Below are positions 34,449-43,401 of a stretch of DNA of 64,000 nucleotides, one piece after another (the stretch's first letter is position 1; each line of letters begins with the position of its first letter). The notes under the pieces are model-generated. The model saw only the letters and a program-made list of their open reading frames with translations, had not been told where the DNA came from and searched no databases. The position numbers were made by a program, and so were the translations under genes. The stretch comes from Pseudomonas putida (GTDB lineage: Bacteria; Pseudomonadota; Gammaproteobacteria; Pseudomonadales; Pseudomonadaceae): contig NZ_MKZO01000008.1 in assembly GCF_001941965.1 (NCBI RefSeq), forward strand, positions 1-64,000, given 5' to 3'.

Positions 34449-36383
34449 TCACCCCACTTGCAAGCAATTGCGTCCGAGGTGCTTGGCCCGGTACAGGGCT
34501 TCGTCGGCGCGCTTGAGCACGGTATCGCTGCGTTCGCCGTCGCGAAACGCGGTGATGCCCACCGACAGGGTGATGGTGACCCGCTCGCCCTTGAAGTGGA
34601 ACGGACAGGCTTCCACCGCCGCGCGCAGGCTCTCCGCCAACTGTAGACCACCCGCCATCGGCGTCTGCGGCACCAGGAGCACAAATTCCTCGCCACCGAA
34701 GCGGGCGATGAAGTCCCGGGCGCGCAGGCGCTTGCGCAGTTCGTTGGCGACGATCTTCAGAACCTTGTCGCCGGCCAGGTGGCCATAGTTGTCATTGATA
34801 CGCTTGAAGTGATCGAGATCGAGGATCGCCATCAGCAGGTGGCCGCCCTTTTCCTGCCAGTCGGCGACTTCCAGGTCCAGACGCTCGGACCAGGCGGCAC
34901 GGTTGGGCAGGCCGGTGAGCGGATCGACCAAGGCTTTCTGGCGCTGGACCTCCAGGTGTTCGCGGTAGCCCTGGGCTTCCTGCTCCATATGCGCGACCCG
35001 CTCGGACAGGCCCTTGAGGCGGCTGGCCATTTCCTCTTCACGCTTGTCGCGCTGCTGCTGGTGCTCGTCCATGGTGCCGAGCAGGCCTTCGAGACGGCCT
35101 TCCAGCACATGCTTGAGGCTGTCCAGGTCGGCCGCGCCCTGCACGCTGCTGTGCAGGCCGTCGACCTGCTCGCGCAACTGGCTGTTCAGGTCGCGCTCGG
35201 CAGACTGATTGTCGGCGTGCCCTTCGCTGGCCTCATGCAGATGGCTCTGGAACGATTCCAGGCGCTCGTTGAGCTGTTGCAGGTAGGCTTCGAACTCGTG
35301 CTGCCCACTGTCGGTGATCGCCAGCATCAGCACGGCAAGATCATCGAGTATGGGCAGCAGCTCGTACCAGTTCAGCCCGTGTTCCAGGCGTTCGCGCATC
35401 GACTCGGCCTGGGGACGGTGTCGCTCCGGCAGGGCCAGGTCGTTGAGCAGGCCAAGCAGGGTGTGCTCGATATGGGTGGCCACCGAACTGTAGGTGGGCT
35501 CGGTGCCGTCGGGGAGGGCGTAGAGCATCTGTTCGGCGGTCAGTTCGACCACAGGCTCTTCTACCTGAGGTTCGGGTTCGGGCTCGACCATGACCGGCTC
35601 TGGCGCGAGGGCCGGCTCCGCAGTTTCGGTCTCCACAGGCTCGACGGCTTGCGACTCGGTTGCCGGCGGCAGCGACACTTGCGGCTCAGGTGCAGTTTCG
35701 ACCTCCTGCACGGGCGCTTCTGCCTTGGCCGCGATGATTGCAGGCGCGGGCGAAGACGGCCGCAGTTCGTCGATATCGGCAATCGGCGCGACTTCGACCC
35801 TTGCTGCGGTGGGCGCTTCGACCGCCTGGACCGTGGCGTCGTTGGTTTCGGCCGGCGCGTCCCGACCGCCGAACAGGCGCTGCAGCAAGCCGGGCTTGTT
35901 GTGCTCCTCGGGATGGGTCAAGGCGCCCAGCGCCTCGCCCTGCAGCTTGCTCAGCTCGCTCAGCAGCAATGGCACTTCCCGCGACTGCCCGGCGCGGGCC
36001 TCGACCTGCTTGCCAAGCTTCTTCAGCGGGCGACGGACATCACTCGGCAGGGACAACGCCTGCAACTGGTTGACCAGCGACGTGAGTGCCGTGGTCACCT
36101 GGGTCACGCGCGTGGCGCGGCGCTGCTCGGAGTCGAGCACGGCTTTTTCCAGGCGCGGGATCAGGCCGGCGAGCCCGGCGTCCATGTTGTCGCTGCGGAT
36201 GACGTCGCGCATTTCCTTCATGCACTCGTCCACCACCCGATCGCTGCCTTCGGCCGCCAGGGTACTGCGCACGAGACCGCGACGCAGAAGGTCGAGACGG
36301 GCGTCCCAGCGGCGCTCCAGCTTTTCCTGCTGCTCGATGCTCTTGAGGTACTTCTCTTTCCAGCGTTCCGCTTCGTCGCTCAT
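34449..36383 (-). CDS. dgcH: GGDEF diguanylate cyclase (DgcH-like)
   Basis: A 644-aa cytoplasmic protein. The N-terminal 430 residues are mostly helical and acidic, with a low-complexity Glu/Pro/Val segment (about 200-290) and long coiled coil (about 345-470). The C-terminal GGDEF domain has LVDPLTGLPNRAAWSERL and the active motif RFGGEEFVLL. The inhibitory I-site RARD lies five residues before GGEEF, so feedback inhibition by c-di-GMP is expected. In P. aeruginosa DgcH (PA5487) is regarded as a steady source of background c-di-GMP. Name by synteny and architecture. ATG 36383 begins MSDEAERWKEKYLKS. Confidence 0.92.
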   Translation of the reverse strand: MSDEAERWKEKYLKSIEQQEKLERRWDARLDLLRRGLVRSTLAAEGSDRVVDECMKEMRDVIRSDNMDAGLAGLIPRLEKAVLDSEQRRATRVTQVTTALTSLVNQLQALSLPSDVRRPLKKLGKQVEARAGQSREVPLLLSELSKLQGEALGALTHPEEHNKPGLLQRLFGGRDAPAETNDATVQAVEAPTAARVEVAPIADIDELRPSSPAPAIIAAKAEAPVQEVETAPEPQVSLPPATESQAVEPVETETAEPALAPEPVMVEPEPEPQVEEPVVELTAEQMLYALPDGTEPTYSSVATHIEHTLLGLLNDLALPERHRPQAESMRERLEHGLNWYELLPILDDLAVLMLAITDSGQHEFEAYLQQLNERLESFQSHLHEASEGHADNQSAERDLNSQLREQVDGLHSSVQGAADLDSLKHVLEGRLEGLLGTMDEHQQQRDKREEEMASRLKGLSERVAHMEQEAQGYREHLEVQRQKALVDPLTGLPNRAAWSERLDLEVADWQEKGGHLLMAILDLDHFKRINDNYGHLAGDKVLKIVANELRKRLRARDFIARFGGEEFVLLVPQTPMAGGLQLAESLRAAVEACPFHFKGERVTITLSVGITAFRDGERSDTVLKRADEALYRAKHLGRNCLQVG

Positions 36384-36407
36384 GCCCGGGGTCCACGATC
36401 AGGGGGA

Positions 36408-37262
36408 CTAACGCAAAGCGGGGAGCGTATCCACAGTCAGGGCGTCAGGCAAACGAATCTCAACCGCGACGGGCAAATGATCGGAAATCGGCTGGGAAAG
36501 CACTTCGACCTTTTCCAGGGTCAGGCTCGGGCTGAGCAGAATGTGATCAAGGCAGCGTTGCGGACGCCAGCTGGGGAAGGTGGCTTCGACCTGCGGCGCG
36601 ATCAGGCCGAGGTCACGCAGGGGGGAGTGTTGCAGGAGGTCGGTGGCATGGGTGTTCATGTCACCCATCAGCACCTGATGGCGATAGCCGCCGATCAGCT
36701 CGCGGATATAGGCGAGCTGGCGGGCGCGGGTCTTGGAACCCAGGGCCAGGTGCATCATCACCACCACCAGGGCGTCTTCGCCATCGCCGAAACGCACCAG
36801 GATCGCCCCGCGCCCGGCCGGACCGGGCAGCGGATGATCTTCGAGCAGTTGCGGCTTTAGCCGGCTGAGCACACCGTTGCTGTGCTGGGCGAAACGCCCG
36901 AGGTTGCGGTTGAGCTGCTGGTACCAGTAGGGAAAGGCACCGAGGTGGGCGAGATGCTCGACCTGGTTGACGTAGCCCGAGCGCAGGCTGCCGCCATCGG
37001 CCTCCTGCAGGGCGACCAGGTCGAAATCGTTGAGCAGCGCGCCGATCTTCTGCAGGTTGCCGGCACGCCCCACATGCGGCAGCAGGTGCTGCCAGCTGCG
37101 GGTCACGTAGTGACGGTAGCGCTCGGTGCTGATACCGACCTGGATGTTGAAGCTGAGCAGGCGCAGACGACCGTCCCGGGGGAGGTTGTTGTCGTCCACA
37201 TGCACCTCGTTGACCCGAGGATCACAGAGGCCGACAACCCGCTCGCTTCTCCAGCGCGCCAT
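36408..37262 (-). CDS. Endonuclease/exonuclease/phosphatase-family hydrolase
   Basis: A 284-aa EEP-superfamily enzyme. Motifs: RLRLLSFNIQVG (metal-binding Asn), VALQEADGG (metal-binding Glu), VVVMMHLALG (catalytic His), LMGDMNTH (Asp and Asn), and LDHILLS...ISDHLPVAVEI (Asp-His pair). The substrate may be a nucleic acid, a phosphoester or lipid; PAO1 PA5488 is equally uncharacterised. ATG 37262 (MARWRS) and ATG 37268 (MIMARW) are both possible; the shorter is given because it lies closer to the family's usual length. It starts 12 bp after the dsbA stop codon and is probably co-transcribed. Confidence 0.87.
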   Translation of the reverse strand: MARWRSERVVGLCDPRVNEVHVDDNNLPRDGRLRLLSFNIQVGISTERYRHYVTRSWQHLLPHVGRAGNLQKIGALLNDFDLVALQEADGGSLRSGYVNQVEHLAHLGAFPYWYQQLNRNLGRFAQHSNGVLSRLKPQLLEDHPLPGPAGRGAILVRFGDGEDALVVVMMHLALGSKTRARQLAYIRELIGGYRHQVLMGDMNTHATDLLQHSPLRDLGLIAPQVEATFPSWRPQRCLDHILLSPSLTLEKVEVLSQPISDHLPVAVEIRLPDALTVDTLPALR

Positions 37263-37274
37263 GATCATCGCCGC

Positions 37275-37904
37275 TTACTTCGCGGCGCGCTCCTTGGCGA
37301 TCAGTTGGTCGGCCACGTTCAGCACGCCTTCCGGACCACCGGCGCTGCCCAGGTCGAAGCGGTACTTGCCGTTGACCACCATGCTCGGTACGCCGGTGAT
37401 CTCGTACTTCTTCGCCAGTTCCTTGGCCTGGTTGACCTGGCCCTTGATCGCGAAGGAGTTGAAGGTGGCGAGGAACTTGTCCTTGTCGACGCCCTGGGTG
37501 GCCAGGAAGTCAGCCATGTCCTGCGGGTCGGTCAGGCGCTTCTTCTGGTTCTGGATGGCATCGAAGACCGCGGCGTGGACCTTGTGCTCGACGCCCATGG
37601 CTTCGAGGGTCAGGAACATCTGGCCGTGGGCATCCCATGGGCCGCCGAACATGGCCGGGACGCGCTTGAAGTTGACGTCGGCCGGCAGCTTGTCGATCCA
37701 CGGGTTGATGGTCGGTTCGAAGTGGTAGCAGTGCGGGCAGCCGTACCAGAACAGCTCGACGACTTCGACCTTGCCCGGTACGGACACCGGTACCGGGTTG
37801 CTCAGCTCGATGTATTCCTTGCCGGCGACCGGCTCCGCGGCCTGGGCAGTCATACCGAAAACGCTGGCAGCCACCAGCGCGGCGCTGAGAATCAGATTAC
37901 GCAT
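37275..37904 (-). CDS. dsbA: Periplasmic thiol:disulfide oxidoreductase DsbA
   Basis: A 209-aa protein with signal peptide (LILSAALVAASVFGMTAQA) and a thioredoxin fold whose active site is FWYGCPHCYHFEP (C56-P-H-C59). The cis-proline loop is ITGVPSMVVNGKYRF. It introduces disulfides into exported proteins and is reoxidised by DsbB. Here it would serve several Cys-containing neighbours, such as the Ivy-like inhibitor and the CSS sensor. ATG 37904 follows CAGGAGC; the frame upstream is not conserved. A terminator for cc4 lies between cc4 and dsbA. Confidence 0.96.
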   Translation of the reverse strand: MRNLILSAALVAASVFGMTAQAAEPVAGKEYIELSNPVPVSVPGKVEVVELFWYGCPHCYHFEPTINPWIDKLPADVNFKRVPAMFGGPWDAHGQMFLTLEAMGVEHKVHAAVFDAIQNQKKRLTDPQDMADFLATQGVDKDKFLATFNSFAIKGQVNQAKELAKKYEITGVPSMVVNGKYRFDLGSAGGPEGVLNVADQLIAKERAAK

Positions 37905-38004
37905 GCTTTGCTCCTGTGCAGTCTTTGAGTCGCCTTGCAACGACGTGTCTTTCTGACAGGCCAAGGCGGGTCCGAGTTCGTAAGTGTAACGGCAGAAGAA
38001 TGAA

Positions 38005-38030
38005 AAAAGGGTGGCCGAAGCCACCCTTTT
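38005..38030 (-). terminator. Intrinsic terminator downstream of cytochrome c4
   Basis: AAAAGGGTGGC-CGAA-GCCACCCTTTT, an 11-bp stem with an A run and a T run on either side, between the cc4 stop and the dsbA start on the minus strand. It should separate the cytochrome unit from dsbA. Confidence 0.9.
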
Positions 38031-38079
38031 CATGTTCGGCACGCGCCATTAACGCAGCGTTAACGTTGTGCCGTGCGGA

Positions 38080-38697
38080 TCAGTGCAGGCCCTGGATGTA
38101 GCTGGCCAGCGCCTGGATCTCGTGGTTGCTGAGTTTGGAGGCGATGGTACGCATGGTGGTAGCGTCGCCGTCATTGGTACGGTCGCCTTCGCGGAAGTCG
38201 GTCAGCTGCTTGGTGATGTACTGGGCGTGCTGGCCGCCCAGGTGCGGGAAGCCGGCGGCGGCAAGGCCAGCGCCATTCGGCGAGTGGCAACCGGTGCAGG
38301 CGGGCAGGCCTTTTTCCAGGTTACCGCCGTTGAACAGGGCGCGGCCCTGTTCGACCAGTTTCGGATCGGCGGCGCCGACGCTGCCTTTCTGGCTGGCGAA
38401 GTACGCGGCGATATCGGCCAGGTCCTGGTCGCCGAGATTGGTCAGCAGGCCGGTCATTTCCAGGACCGTGCGCTTGCCGTCCTTGATGTCGTGGAGCTGC
38501 TTGGTCAGGTATCGCTCACCCTGGCCGGCAAGTTTCGGGAAGTTCGGTGCGACGCTGTTGCCATCCGGGCTGTGACACGCCCCGCAAACAGCGGCTTTTG
38601 CCTGACCGGCAGCAGCATCGCCAACGATAGGGCCAGCGGCATTGGCGCCGCCTGTAACGCCAAGGGTCAACAGCAGACTCACGATCAGTTTGTTCAT
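38080..38697 (-). CDS. cc4: Diheme cytochrome c4
   Basis: A 205-aa periplasmic or membrane-associated electron carrier with signal peptide (LIVSLLLTLGVTGGANA) and two homologous cytochrome domains. The heme sites are CGACH (C38-H42) and CTGCH (C134-H138), with matching methionines supplying the sixth ligand (TVLEMTG and ATTMRTIAS). It carries electrons from the bc1 complex to terminal oxidases, plausibly including the caa3 and cbb3 enzymes. ATG 38697. The downstream terminator at 38005-38030 ends the unit; c5 lies 46 bp upstream on the same strand. Confidence 0.96.
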   Translation of the reverse strand: MNKLIVSLLLTLGVTGGANAAGPIVGDAAAGQAKAAVCGACHSPDGNSVAPNFPKLAGQGERYLTKQLHDIKDGKRTVLEMTGLLTNLGDQDLADIAAYFASQKGSVGAADPKLVEQGRALFNGGNLEKGLPACTGCHSPNGAGLAAAGFPHLGGQHAQYITKQLTDFREGDRTNDGDATTMRTIASKLSNHEIQALASYIQGLH

Positions 38698-38743
38698 CAG
38701 CTAATCCAACTACGGCTAAGGGTGAAAGAGTTATGTATCGGGC

Positions 38744-39034
38744 CTACTGGCTCATCCACTCGATGATTGCCTGGTAGTCCTCGGCACTGCAGTCCATGCA
38801 CAATCCACGCGGTGGCATAGCCTTGAAACCCTGGGTTACATGCCCGGTCAATATCTCCATCCCCTGCGCCAGCCTTGGCTCCCAGGCTGCACGGTCACCC
38901 TTTTTCGGGGCCTGTGGCAGCTGCCCGGCGTGACAGGCCGCACACGTGCGGTTGTACAACGCCTCGGGATCCTGTGTAGCCTGAGCGCTGGTAAACGGTA
39001 TCAATACACCGATTGCAAGCAGCCATTTCGTCAT
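38744..39034 (-). CDS. Cytochrome c5-type monoheme protein
   Basis: A 96-aa protein with signal peptide (LLAIGVLIPFTSAQA), one heme site CAACH (C31-H35), the axial Met in FKAMPPRG (M73) and the CMDC pair (C79, C82), a disulfide typical of cytochrome c5. PAO1 PA5491 occupies the same place. It probably exchanges electrons with c4, encoded directly downstream. ATG 39034 is chosen so that the signal peptide starts the protein; an upstream in-frame extension (to 39106) has no conservation. Confidence 0.93.
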   Translation of the reverse strand: MTKWLLAIGVLIPFTSAQATQDPEALYNRTCAACHAGQLPQAPKKGDRAAWEPRLAQGMEILTGHVTQGFKAMPPRGLCMDCSAEDYQAIIEWMSQ

Positions 39035-39226
39035 TAAACGACCCTTCAGGGCTGGGGACTCATTGCGTTCTAGTGCGCAACCTTTAAAGTCTGAGCCCCC
39101 GTGCACATCCTCCTACGCTGGGATAATGCGCACACAAAATATAGGGCATTATATACTCCCGTTGCCGAAACGGAAACGACACACCCTGCCGCACCCACCC
39201 CGGGCAACGCTCACTTCGGACATCCC

Positions 39227-39859
39227 ATGCAAGTCAAAAACCCCATCCTCGGACTTTGCCAGACGGCAAAATTCGCCATCAGCGCCGCCAAGGTCGAACA
39301 GTGTCCGCCTGACGCGGGCTACGAAGTCGCCTTCGCCGGGCGTTCCAACGCCGGCAAGTCCAGCGCCCTCAATACCCTGACCCACGCCAGCCTGGCGCGT
39401 ACCTCGAAAACCCCGGGCCGCACCCAGTTGTTGAACTTCTTCAGTCTGGATGACGATCGGCGTTTGGTCGACCTGCCGGGCTACGGATATGCAAAGGTGC
39501 CGATTCCGCTCAAGCAGCACTGGCAGCGACACCTGGAGGCCTACCTGGGCAGCCGCGAGGCCTTGAAGGGTTTGATCCTGATGATGGACGTGCGCCATCC
39601 GATGACCGACTTCGACAAGATGATGCTCGACTGGTCCAAGGCCAGCGGCATGCCGATGCACATCTTGCTGACCAAGGCCGACAAGCTGACCTTCGGCGCA
39701 GCGAAGAACACCCTGCTCAAGGTGCAATCGGAGATCCGCAAGGGTTGGGGCGACAGCATCACCATCCAGCTGTTCTCGGCGCCCAAGCGCCAGGGCCTGG
39801 AAGAAGCCTACGCGGTGCTCGCGCGCTGGCTGGAACTGGCTGACAAGCCTGCGGAATAA
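39227..39859 (+). CDS. engB: Ribosome biogenesis GTPase EngB/YsxC (YihA)
   Basis: A 210-aa P-loop GTPase needed for large-subunit assembly. G motifs: G1 [11 protein letters not shown]2 Thr in [15 protein letters not shown]3 [10 protein letters not shown]4 LTKADKL, G5 [11 protein letters not shown] 39227 is chosen by the usual start [16 protein letters not shown]; the frame runs upstream to 39101 without similarity. The ribosome binding site is weak (GGA at 39218-39220). It converges with the sRNA and polA, as in Enterobacteria where yihA, spf and polA have the same order. Confidence 0.95.
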   Translation: MQVKNPILGLCQTAKFAISAAKVEQCPPDAGYEVAFAGRSNAGKSSALNTLTHASLARTSKTPGRTQLLNFFSLDDDRRLVDLPGYGYAKVPIPLKQHWQRHLEAYLGSREALKGLILMMDVRHPMTDFDKMMLDWSKASGMPMHILLTKADKLTFGAAKNTLLKVQSEIRKGWGDSITIQLFSAPKRQGLEEAYAVLARWLELADKPAE

Positions 39860-39893
39860 GGCCCCGGGAGGGCCTGCCCGGCAAATTCCGGGC

Positions 39894-40024
39894 AAAAAAA
39901 ACCCCGGACTTCGTATGGGGAGGGGGAAGTTCGGGGTTCAAGTTCCGAACCGCTAGGGCGGGGTCCGGATATCTGCCAACACTTAACACAACATAGGAGC
40001 ATTGAAGGGCTTCACCAGCCATTC
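39894..40024 (-). ncRNA. ersA: ErsA-type small RNA (Spot 42 position) between engB and polA
   Basis: On the minus strand a strong intrinsic terminator (39938-39894: AACCCCGAACTTC, loop with CCCCTCCCC, then GAAGTCCGGGGTT and an eight-T tail) ends a gene-free stretch. An AlgU-type promoter (GGAACT 40059-40054, then TCAGA 40035-40031) sits upstream; a start near 40024 gives about 131 bases, matching the 132 bases I recall for P. aeruginosa ErsA. ErsA lies in the same engB-polA gap, depends on sigma22, binds Hfq and represses algC. The C-rich terminator loop is a candidate pairing site. Strand and place also match E. coli spf. Confidence 0.85.
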
Positions 40025-40030
40025 AGTAAC

Positions 40031-40059
40031 TCTGAGTGTCGGTTCACCGGATTAGTTCC
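40031..40059 (-). promoter_or_regulatory. AlgU (sigma22) promoter of the ErsA-type RNA
   Basis: Minus strand GGAACT (-35, 40059-40054) and TCAGA (-10, 40035-40031) at ECF spacing; the AlgU consensus is GAACTT-N16/17-TCTGA, so the -10 has one mismatch. The distance to the terminator supports its use. Confidence 0.65.
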
Positions 40060-40103
40060 GGGCGTGTAGAAACTATTTGCGATAAACAGGAAATGTCTTA
40101 ATA

Positions 40104-40149
40104 CCCGACCTAAACAGTCGGGCATTGTCCGCGACCTTATGTCGCGGAC
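40104..40149 (-). terminator. Two hairpins after polA
   Basis: GTCCGCGAC/GTCGCGGAC (9-bp stem, 40127-40149) begins 13 bp past the polA stop codon. CCCGAC/GTCGGG (40104-40122) follows with a short TATTAAG tail. Neither has a strong T run, so termination may be partial, and some polA transcripts could read into the sRNA. Confidence 0.55.
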
Positions 40150-40162
40150 GTTCCCCTCATGT

Positions 40163-42976
40163 TCAGTGCGCTTCGTCCCAGTTCGCGCCAACTCCCACGT
40201 CCACCACCAGCGGAACCTCCAGTTGCGCGGCGTTGCTCATGTGCGGGCGAATTTCTTCGCGGACCTGGTCGATCAGGTCCTCGCGAACCTCCAGCACCAG
40301 TTCGTCGTGTACCTGGAGAATCACCCGGGCATCGAGCCCGGAGCTTTCCAGCCAGTTGTCCACCGCCACCATGGCGCGCTTGATGATGTCGGCCGCAGTG
40401 CCCTGCATCGGCGCGTTGATCGCCGTACGCTCGGCACCGGCACGTTCCATCGGGCGGCTGGAGTTGATTGCCGGCAGGTACAGACGGCGACCGAACAGGG
40501 TTTCCACGAAGCCTTGCTCGGCCGCCAGCTTGCGGGTGCTTTCCATGTACTGGCGCACACCCGGGTAGCGGGCGAAGTAGGCATCGATATAGGCCTTGGC
40601 CTGCTTGGTCTCGACACCGATGTCCTTGCCGAGCTTCTTCGCCCCCATGCCATAGATCAGACCGAAGTTGATCGCCTTGGCGCTACGCCGCTGGTCGGAC
40701 GTCACCTTGTCGAGGGCCACGTTGAACACTTCGGCGGCGGTGGCGGTGTGCACGTCGAGGCCATTGCGGAAGGCATTCATCAGGCCTTCGTCACCGGACA
40801 GGTGGGCCATGATGCGCAGTTCGATCTGCGAGTAGTCCGCCGCCAGCAGCTTGTAGCCGGGCGGTGCGATGAACGCCTGGCGAATGCGCCGTCCTTCGGC
40901 GGTACGGGCCGGAATGTTCTGCAGGTTCGGGTCACTGGAGGAAAGGCGCCCGGTGGCCGCGATCGCCTGGCCATACGAGGTATGGATACGCTGGGTGCGC
41001 GGATTGATCTGCTCCGGCAGGCGGTCGGTGTAGGTGCTCTTCAGCTTGCTCAGGGAGCGGTACTGCATCAATACCCGCGGCAGCGGATAGCCTTCTTCGG
41101 CCAGTTCATCCAGCACTTCCTCGGCGGTGGACGGCTGGCCCTTGGCGGTCTTTTTCAGGACCGGCAGGCCGAACTTGTCGTAGAGGATCGCGCCCAACTG
41201 ACGCGGCGAACCCAGGTTGAACGGCTCGCCCGCCAGCTCGATGGCCTCTTCCTCCAGCTTCGCCATCTTGTCGCCCAGTTCCTGGCTCTGCAGCTTGAGC
41301 AGCTCCGGGTCGACCAGCGCGCCCTGGCGCTCGATCCGCGCCAGCACCGGGACCAGCGGCATCTCGATATCGGTCAGCACGCTGGCCAGGGTCGGGATCG
41401 CCTGGAGTTGCGCGAACAGCGCCTGGTGCAGGCGCAGGGTCACGTCGGCGTCTTCGGCGGCGTAGGGGCCGGCCTTGTCCAGGTGGATCTTGTCGAAGGT
41501 CACCTGCTTGGCGCCCTTGCCGGCGATGTCCTCGAACTTCACGGTGCTGTAGTCCAGGTACAGCTTCGCCAGGCTGTCCATGTCGTGGCGGGTCGCCGTG
41601 GAGTTGAGCACGTAGGATTCGAGCATGGTATCGAAGGCGATGCCGCGCACGGTGATGCCGTTGGCCGGGTCGCCGTCGATGGCGCAGTTGGCCAGGATGT
41701 TCATGTCGAACTTGGCGTGCTGGCCGACCTTGAGCTTGGCCGGGTCTTCCAGCAGCGGCTTGAGCGCCCGCAGTACCGCGTTGCGGTCGAGCTGAGCCGG
41801 TGCGTCCGGGTAGCTGTGGGTCAGCGGGACATAGGCGCCTTCACGGGCCTTCACCGCGAAGGACACGCCCACCAATTGCGCCTGCTGCGCGTCGATGCCG
41901 GTGGTTTCGGTATCGAAGGCGAACAGCGGGGCATCCTTGAGCTTCTGCAGCCAGCGGTCGAAGTCGGCCTGTTCGAGGATGGTCTCGTACTGCGGTTCGA
42001 CCTCTACTTCCACCTCGGCAACCGCCACGGCGTCCTCGCTGACCACCGCTACAGCCACGTCCACCTTGGCGACCGGCGCCGGCTGAGTGGCACGACGGGC
42101 CTCGCGCTCCAGCTCGTCGATCCAGCCCTTGAACTCCAGCAGGGTGTAGATCTCCATCAGCTTGTCGCGGTCCGGCTCGCGCAGGTGCAGGTCGTCCAGG
42201 CCCACGTCCAGCTCGACATCGCACTTGATGGTCGCCAACTGGTAGGAGAGGAAGGCCATTTCCTTGCTCTCCAGCAGCTTGGCCGGCAGGGTCTTGGCGC
42301 CACGGATGGGGAAGGTCGGGACCAGGTCGAGGTTCTCGTACAGCTCCTTGAGGCCGCCATTCACGCCGATCAGCAGGCCGACGGCGGTTTTCTCGCCCAC
42401 GCCCTTGACCCCGGGAATGTTGTCGGCGGTATCGCCCATCAGCGCCAGCAGGTCGATGATCTGTTCCGGAGCGACACCGAATTTCCCTTTTACGCCTTCG
42501 ATATCCAGCACGGTTCCGGTCATGGTGTTGACCAGCGTAACGTGCTCGTCCACCAGTTGCGCCATGTCCTTGTCCCCGGTGGACACCACCACGGGACGGG
42601 CCGCTGCCGCGCTGCTGCGGGCCAGGGTGCCGATCACGTCGTCAGCCTCGACCCCGTCGACGCACAGCAGCGGGAAGCCCAGGGCGCGCACGGCGGCGTG
42701 CAGCGGCTCGATCTGCACGCGCATGTCGTCGGGCATGCTCGGGCGGTTGGCCTTGTAGTCGGCGAACATTTCGTCACGGAAGGTGCCGCCCTTGGCGTCG
42801 AAGACCACCGCGAAGGGGCTTTCCGGGTACTGCTTGCGCAGGCTCCTGAGCATGTTCAGCACACCCTTGACCGCACCGGACGGCATGCCCTTGGAGGTGG
42901 TCAGCGGCGGCAGCGCGTGGAAGGCACGGTAGAGGTACGAAGAACCGTCCACCAGGACGAGGGGGGTTTGGCTCAT
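40163..42976 (-). CDS. polA: DNA polymerase I
   Basis: A 937-aa three-domain polymerase. The 5' nuclease (1-300) has LVLVDGSSYLYRAFHAL and DGVEADDVIGTLA. The 3'-5' exonuclease (about 325-510) keeps its metal ligands in FAFDTETTGIDA, so proofreading is expected. The polymerase domain has motif A LLAADYSQIELRIMAHLSGD, motif B RRSAKAINFGLIYGMG and motif C LQVHDELVLEV. It fills Okazaki gaps and repair patches. ATG 42976 (MSQTPLVLVDGSS) is preferred to an in-frame TTG at 42988. An Ala/Val/Glu-rich linker (about 305-325) is longer than in E. coli. Confidence 0.97.
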   Translation of the reverse strand: MSQTPLVLVDGSSYLYRAFHALPPLTTSKGMPSGAVKGVLNMLRSLRKQYPESPFAVVFDAKGGTFRDEMFADYKANRPSMPDDMRVQIEPLHAAVRALGFPLLCVDGVEADDVIGTLARSSAAAARPVVVSTGDKDMAQLVDEHVTLVNTMTGTVLDIEGVKGKFGVAPEQIIDLLALMGDTADNIPGVKGVGEKTAVGLLIGVNGGLKELYENLDLVPTFPIRGAKTLPAKLLESKEMAFLSYQLATIKCDVELDVGLDDLHLREPDRDKLMEIYTLLEFKGWIDELEREARRATQPAPVAKVDVAVAVVSEDAVAVAEVEVEVEPQYETILEQADFDRWLQKLKDAPLFAFDTETTGIDAQQAQLVGVSFAVKAREGAYVPLTHSYPDAPAQLDRNAVLRALKPLLEDPAKLKVGQHAKFDMNILANCAIDGDPANGITVRGIAFDTMLESYVLNSTATRHDMDSLAKLYLDYSTVKFEDIAGKGAKQVTFDKIHLDKAGPYAAEDADVTLRLHQALFAQLQAIPTLASVLTDIEMPLVPVLARIERQGALVDPELLKLQSQELGDKMAKLEEEAIELAGEPFNLGSPRQLGAILYDKFGLPVLKKTAKGQPSTAEEVLDELAEEGYPLPRVLMQYRSLSKLKSTYTDRLPEQINPRTQRIHTSYGQAIAATGRLSSSDPNLQNIPARTAEGRRIRQAFIAPPGYKLLAADYSQIELRIMAHLSGDEGLMNAFRNGLDVHTATAAEVFNVALDKVTSDQRRSAKAINFGLIYGMGAKKLGKDIGVETKQAKAYIDAYFARYPGVRQYMESTRKLAAEQGFVETLFGRRLYLPAINSSRPMERAGAERTAINAPMQGTAADIIKRAMVAVDNWLESSGLDARVILQVHDELVLEVREDLIDQVREEIRPHMSNAAQLEVPLVVDVGVGANWDEAH

Positions 42977-43050
42977 GAGCGGAATCAACCTTTTCGACGG
43001 GCCCGGCGCTAGAATGTCCGGAACATTGACGACAAAGGGACAAGGTTATC

Positions 43051-43338
43051 ATGGGTACATTCAATCGCCTGTTGTTGCTCGGTCTTCTGGTCGGCACACC
43101 GGTCGCGGCCTTAGCCGCAGACGAAGCGCCCTCGGCCGAGCCGGAAGTAACCATTCGCACGGAAGGTGACAAAACCATTCAGGAATACCGTCAGAACGGC
43201 TTCCTGTACGCGATCAAGGTCACACCGAAGGGCGGCAAGCCGTACTTCCTGGTGCGTGCCGACGGTAGCGACGCCAACTTCATCCGGTCCGACCAGCCCG
43301 ACATGCTGATTCCCTCCTGGAAAATCTTCGAGTGGTAA
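43051..43338 (+). CDS. DUF2782 exported protein
   Basis: A 95-aa protein with signal peptide (LLLLGLLVGTPVAALAA) and a DUF2782 domain (VTIRTEGDKTIQEYRQNGFLYAIKVTPKGGKPYFLVRADGSDANFIRSDQPDMLIPSWKIFEW). Function unknown. It is found beside polA in most gamma-proteobacteria that have it (PAO1 PA5494). Divergent from polA across 74 bp and 63 bp upstream of thrB; the conserved neighbourhood suggests shared transcription with thrB. Confidence 0.9.
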   Translation: MGTFNRLLLLGLLVGTPVAALAADEAPSAEPEVTIRTEGDKTIQEYRQNGFLYAIKVTPKGGKPYFLVRADGSDANFIRSDQPDMLIPSWKIFEW

Positions 43339-43401
43339 CGCGGACCCTTAACATCCACCCTGCACGTCGCGACGGCGTGCCTGACTGAGCAGTTTTTGAC
43401 C

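Noticed and set aside
40139..43012. A 957-aa open frame antisense to polA
   Set aside because: It arises from the high-GC codon bias of polA on the other strand. The protein is His/Val/Gln/Gly-rich without domains, while polA is complete on the minus strand.
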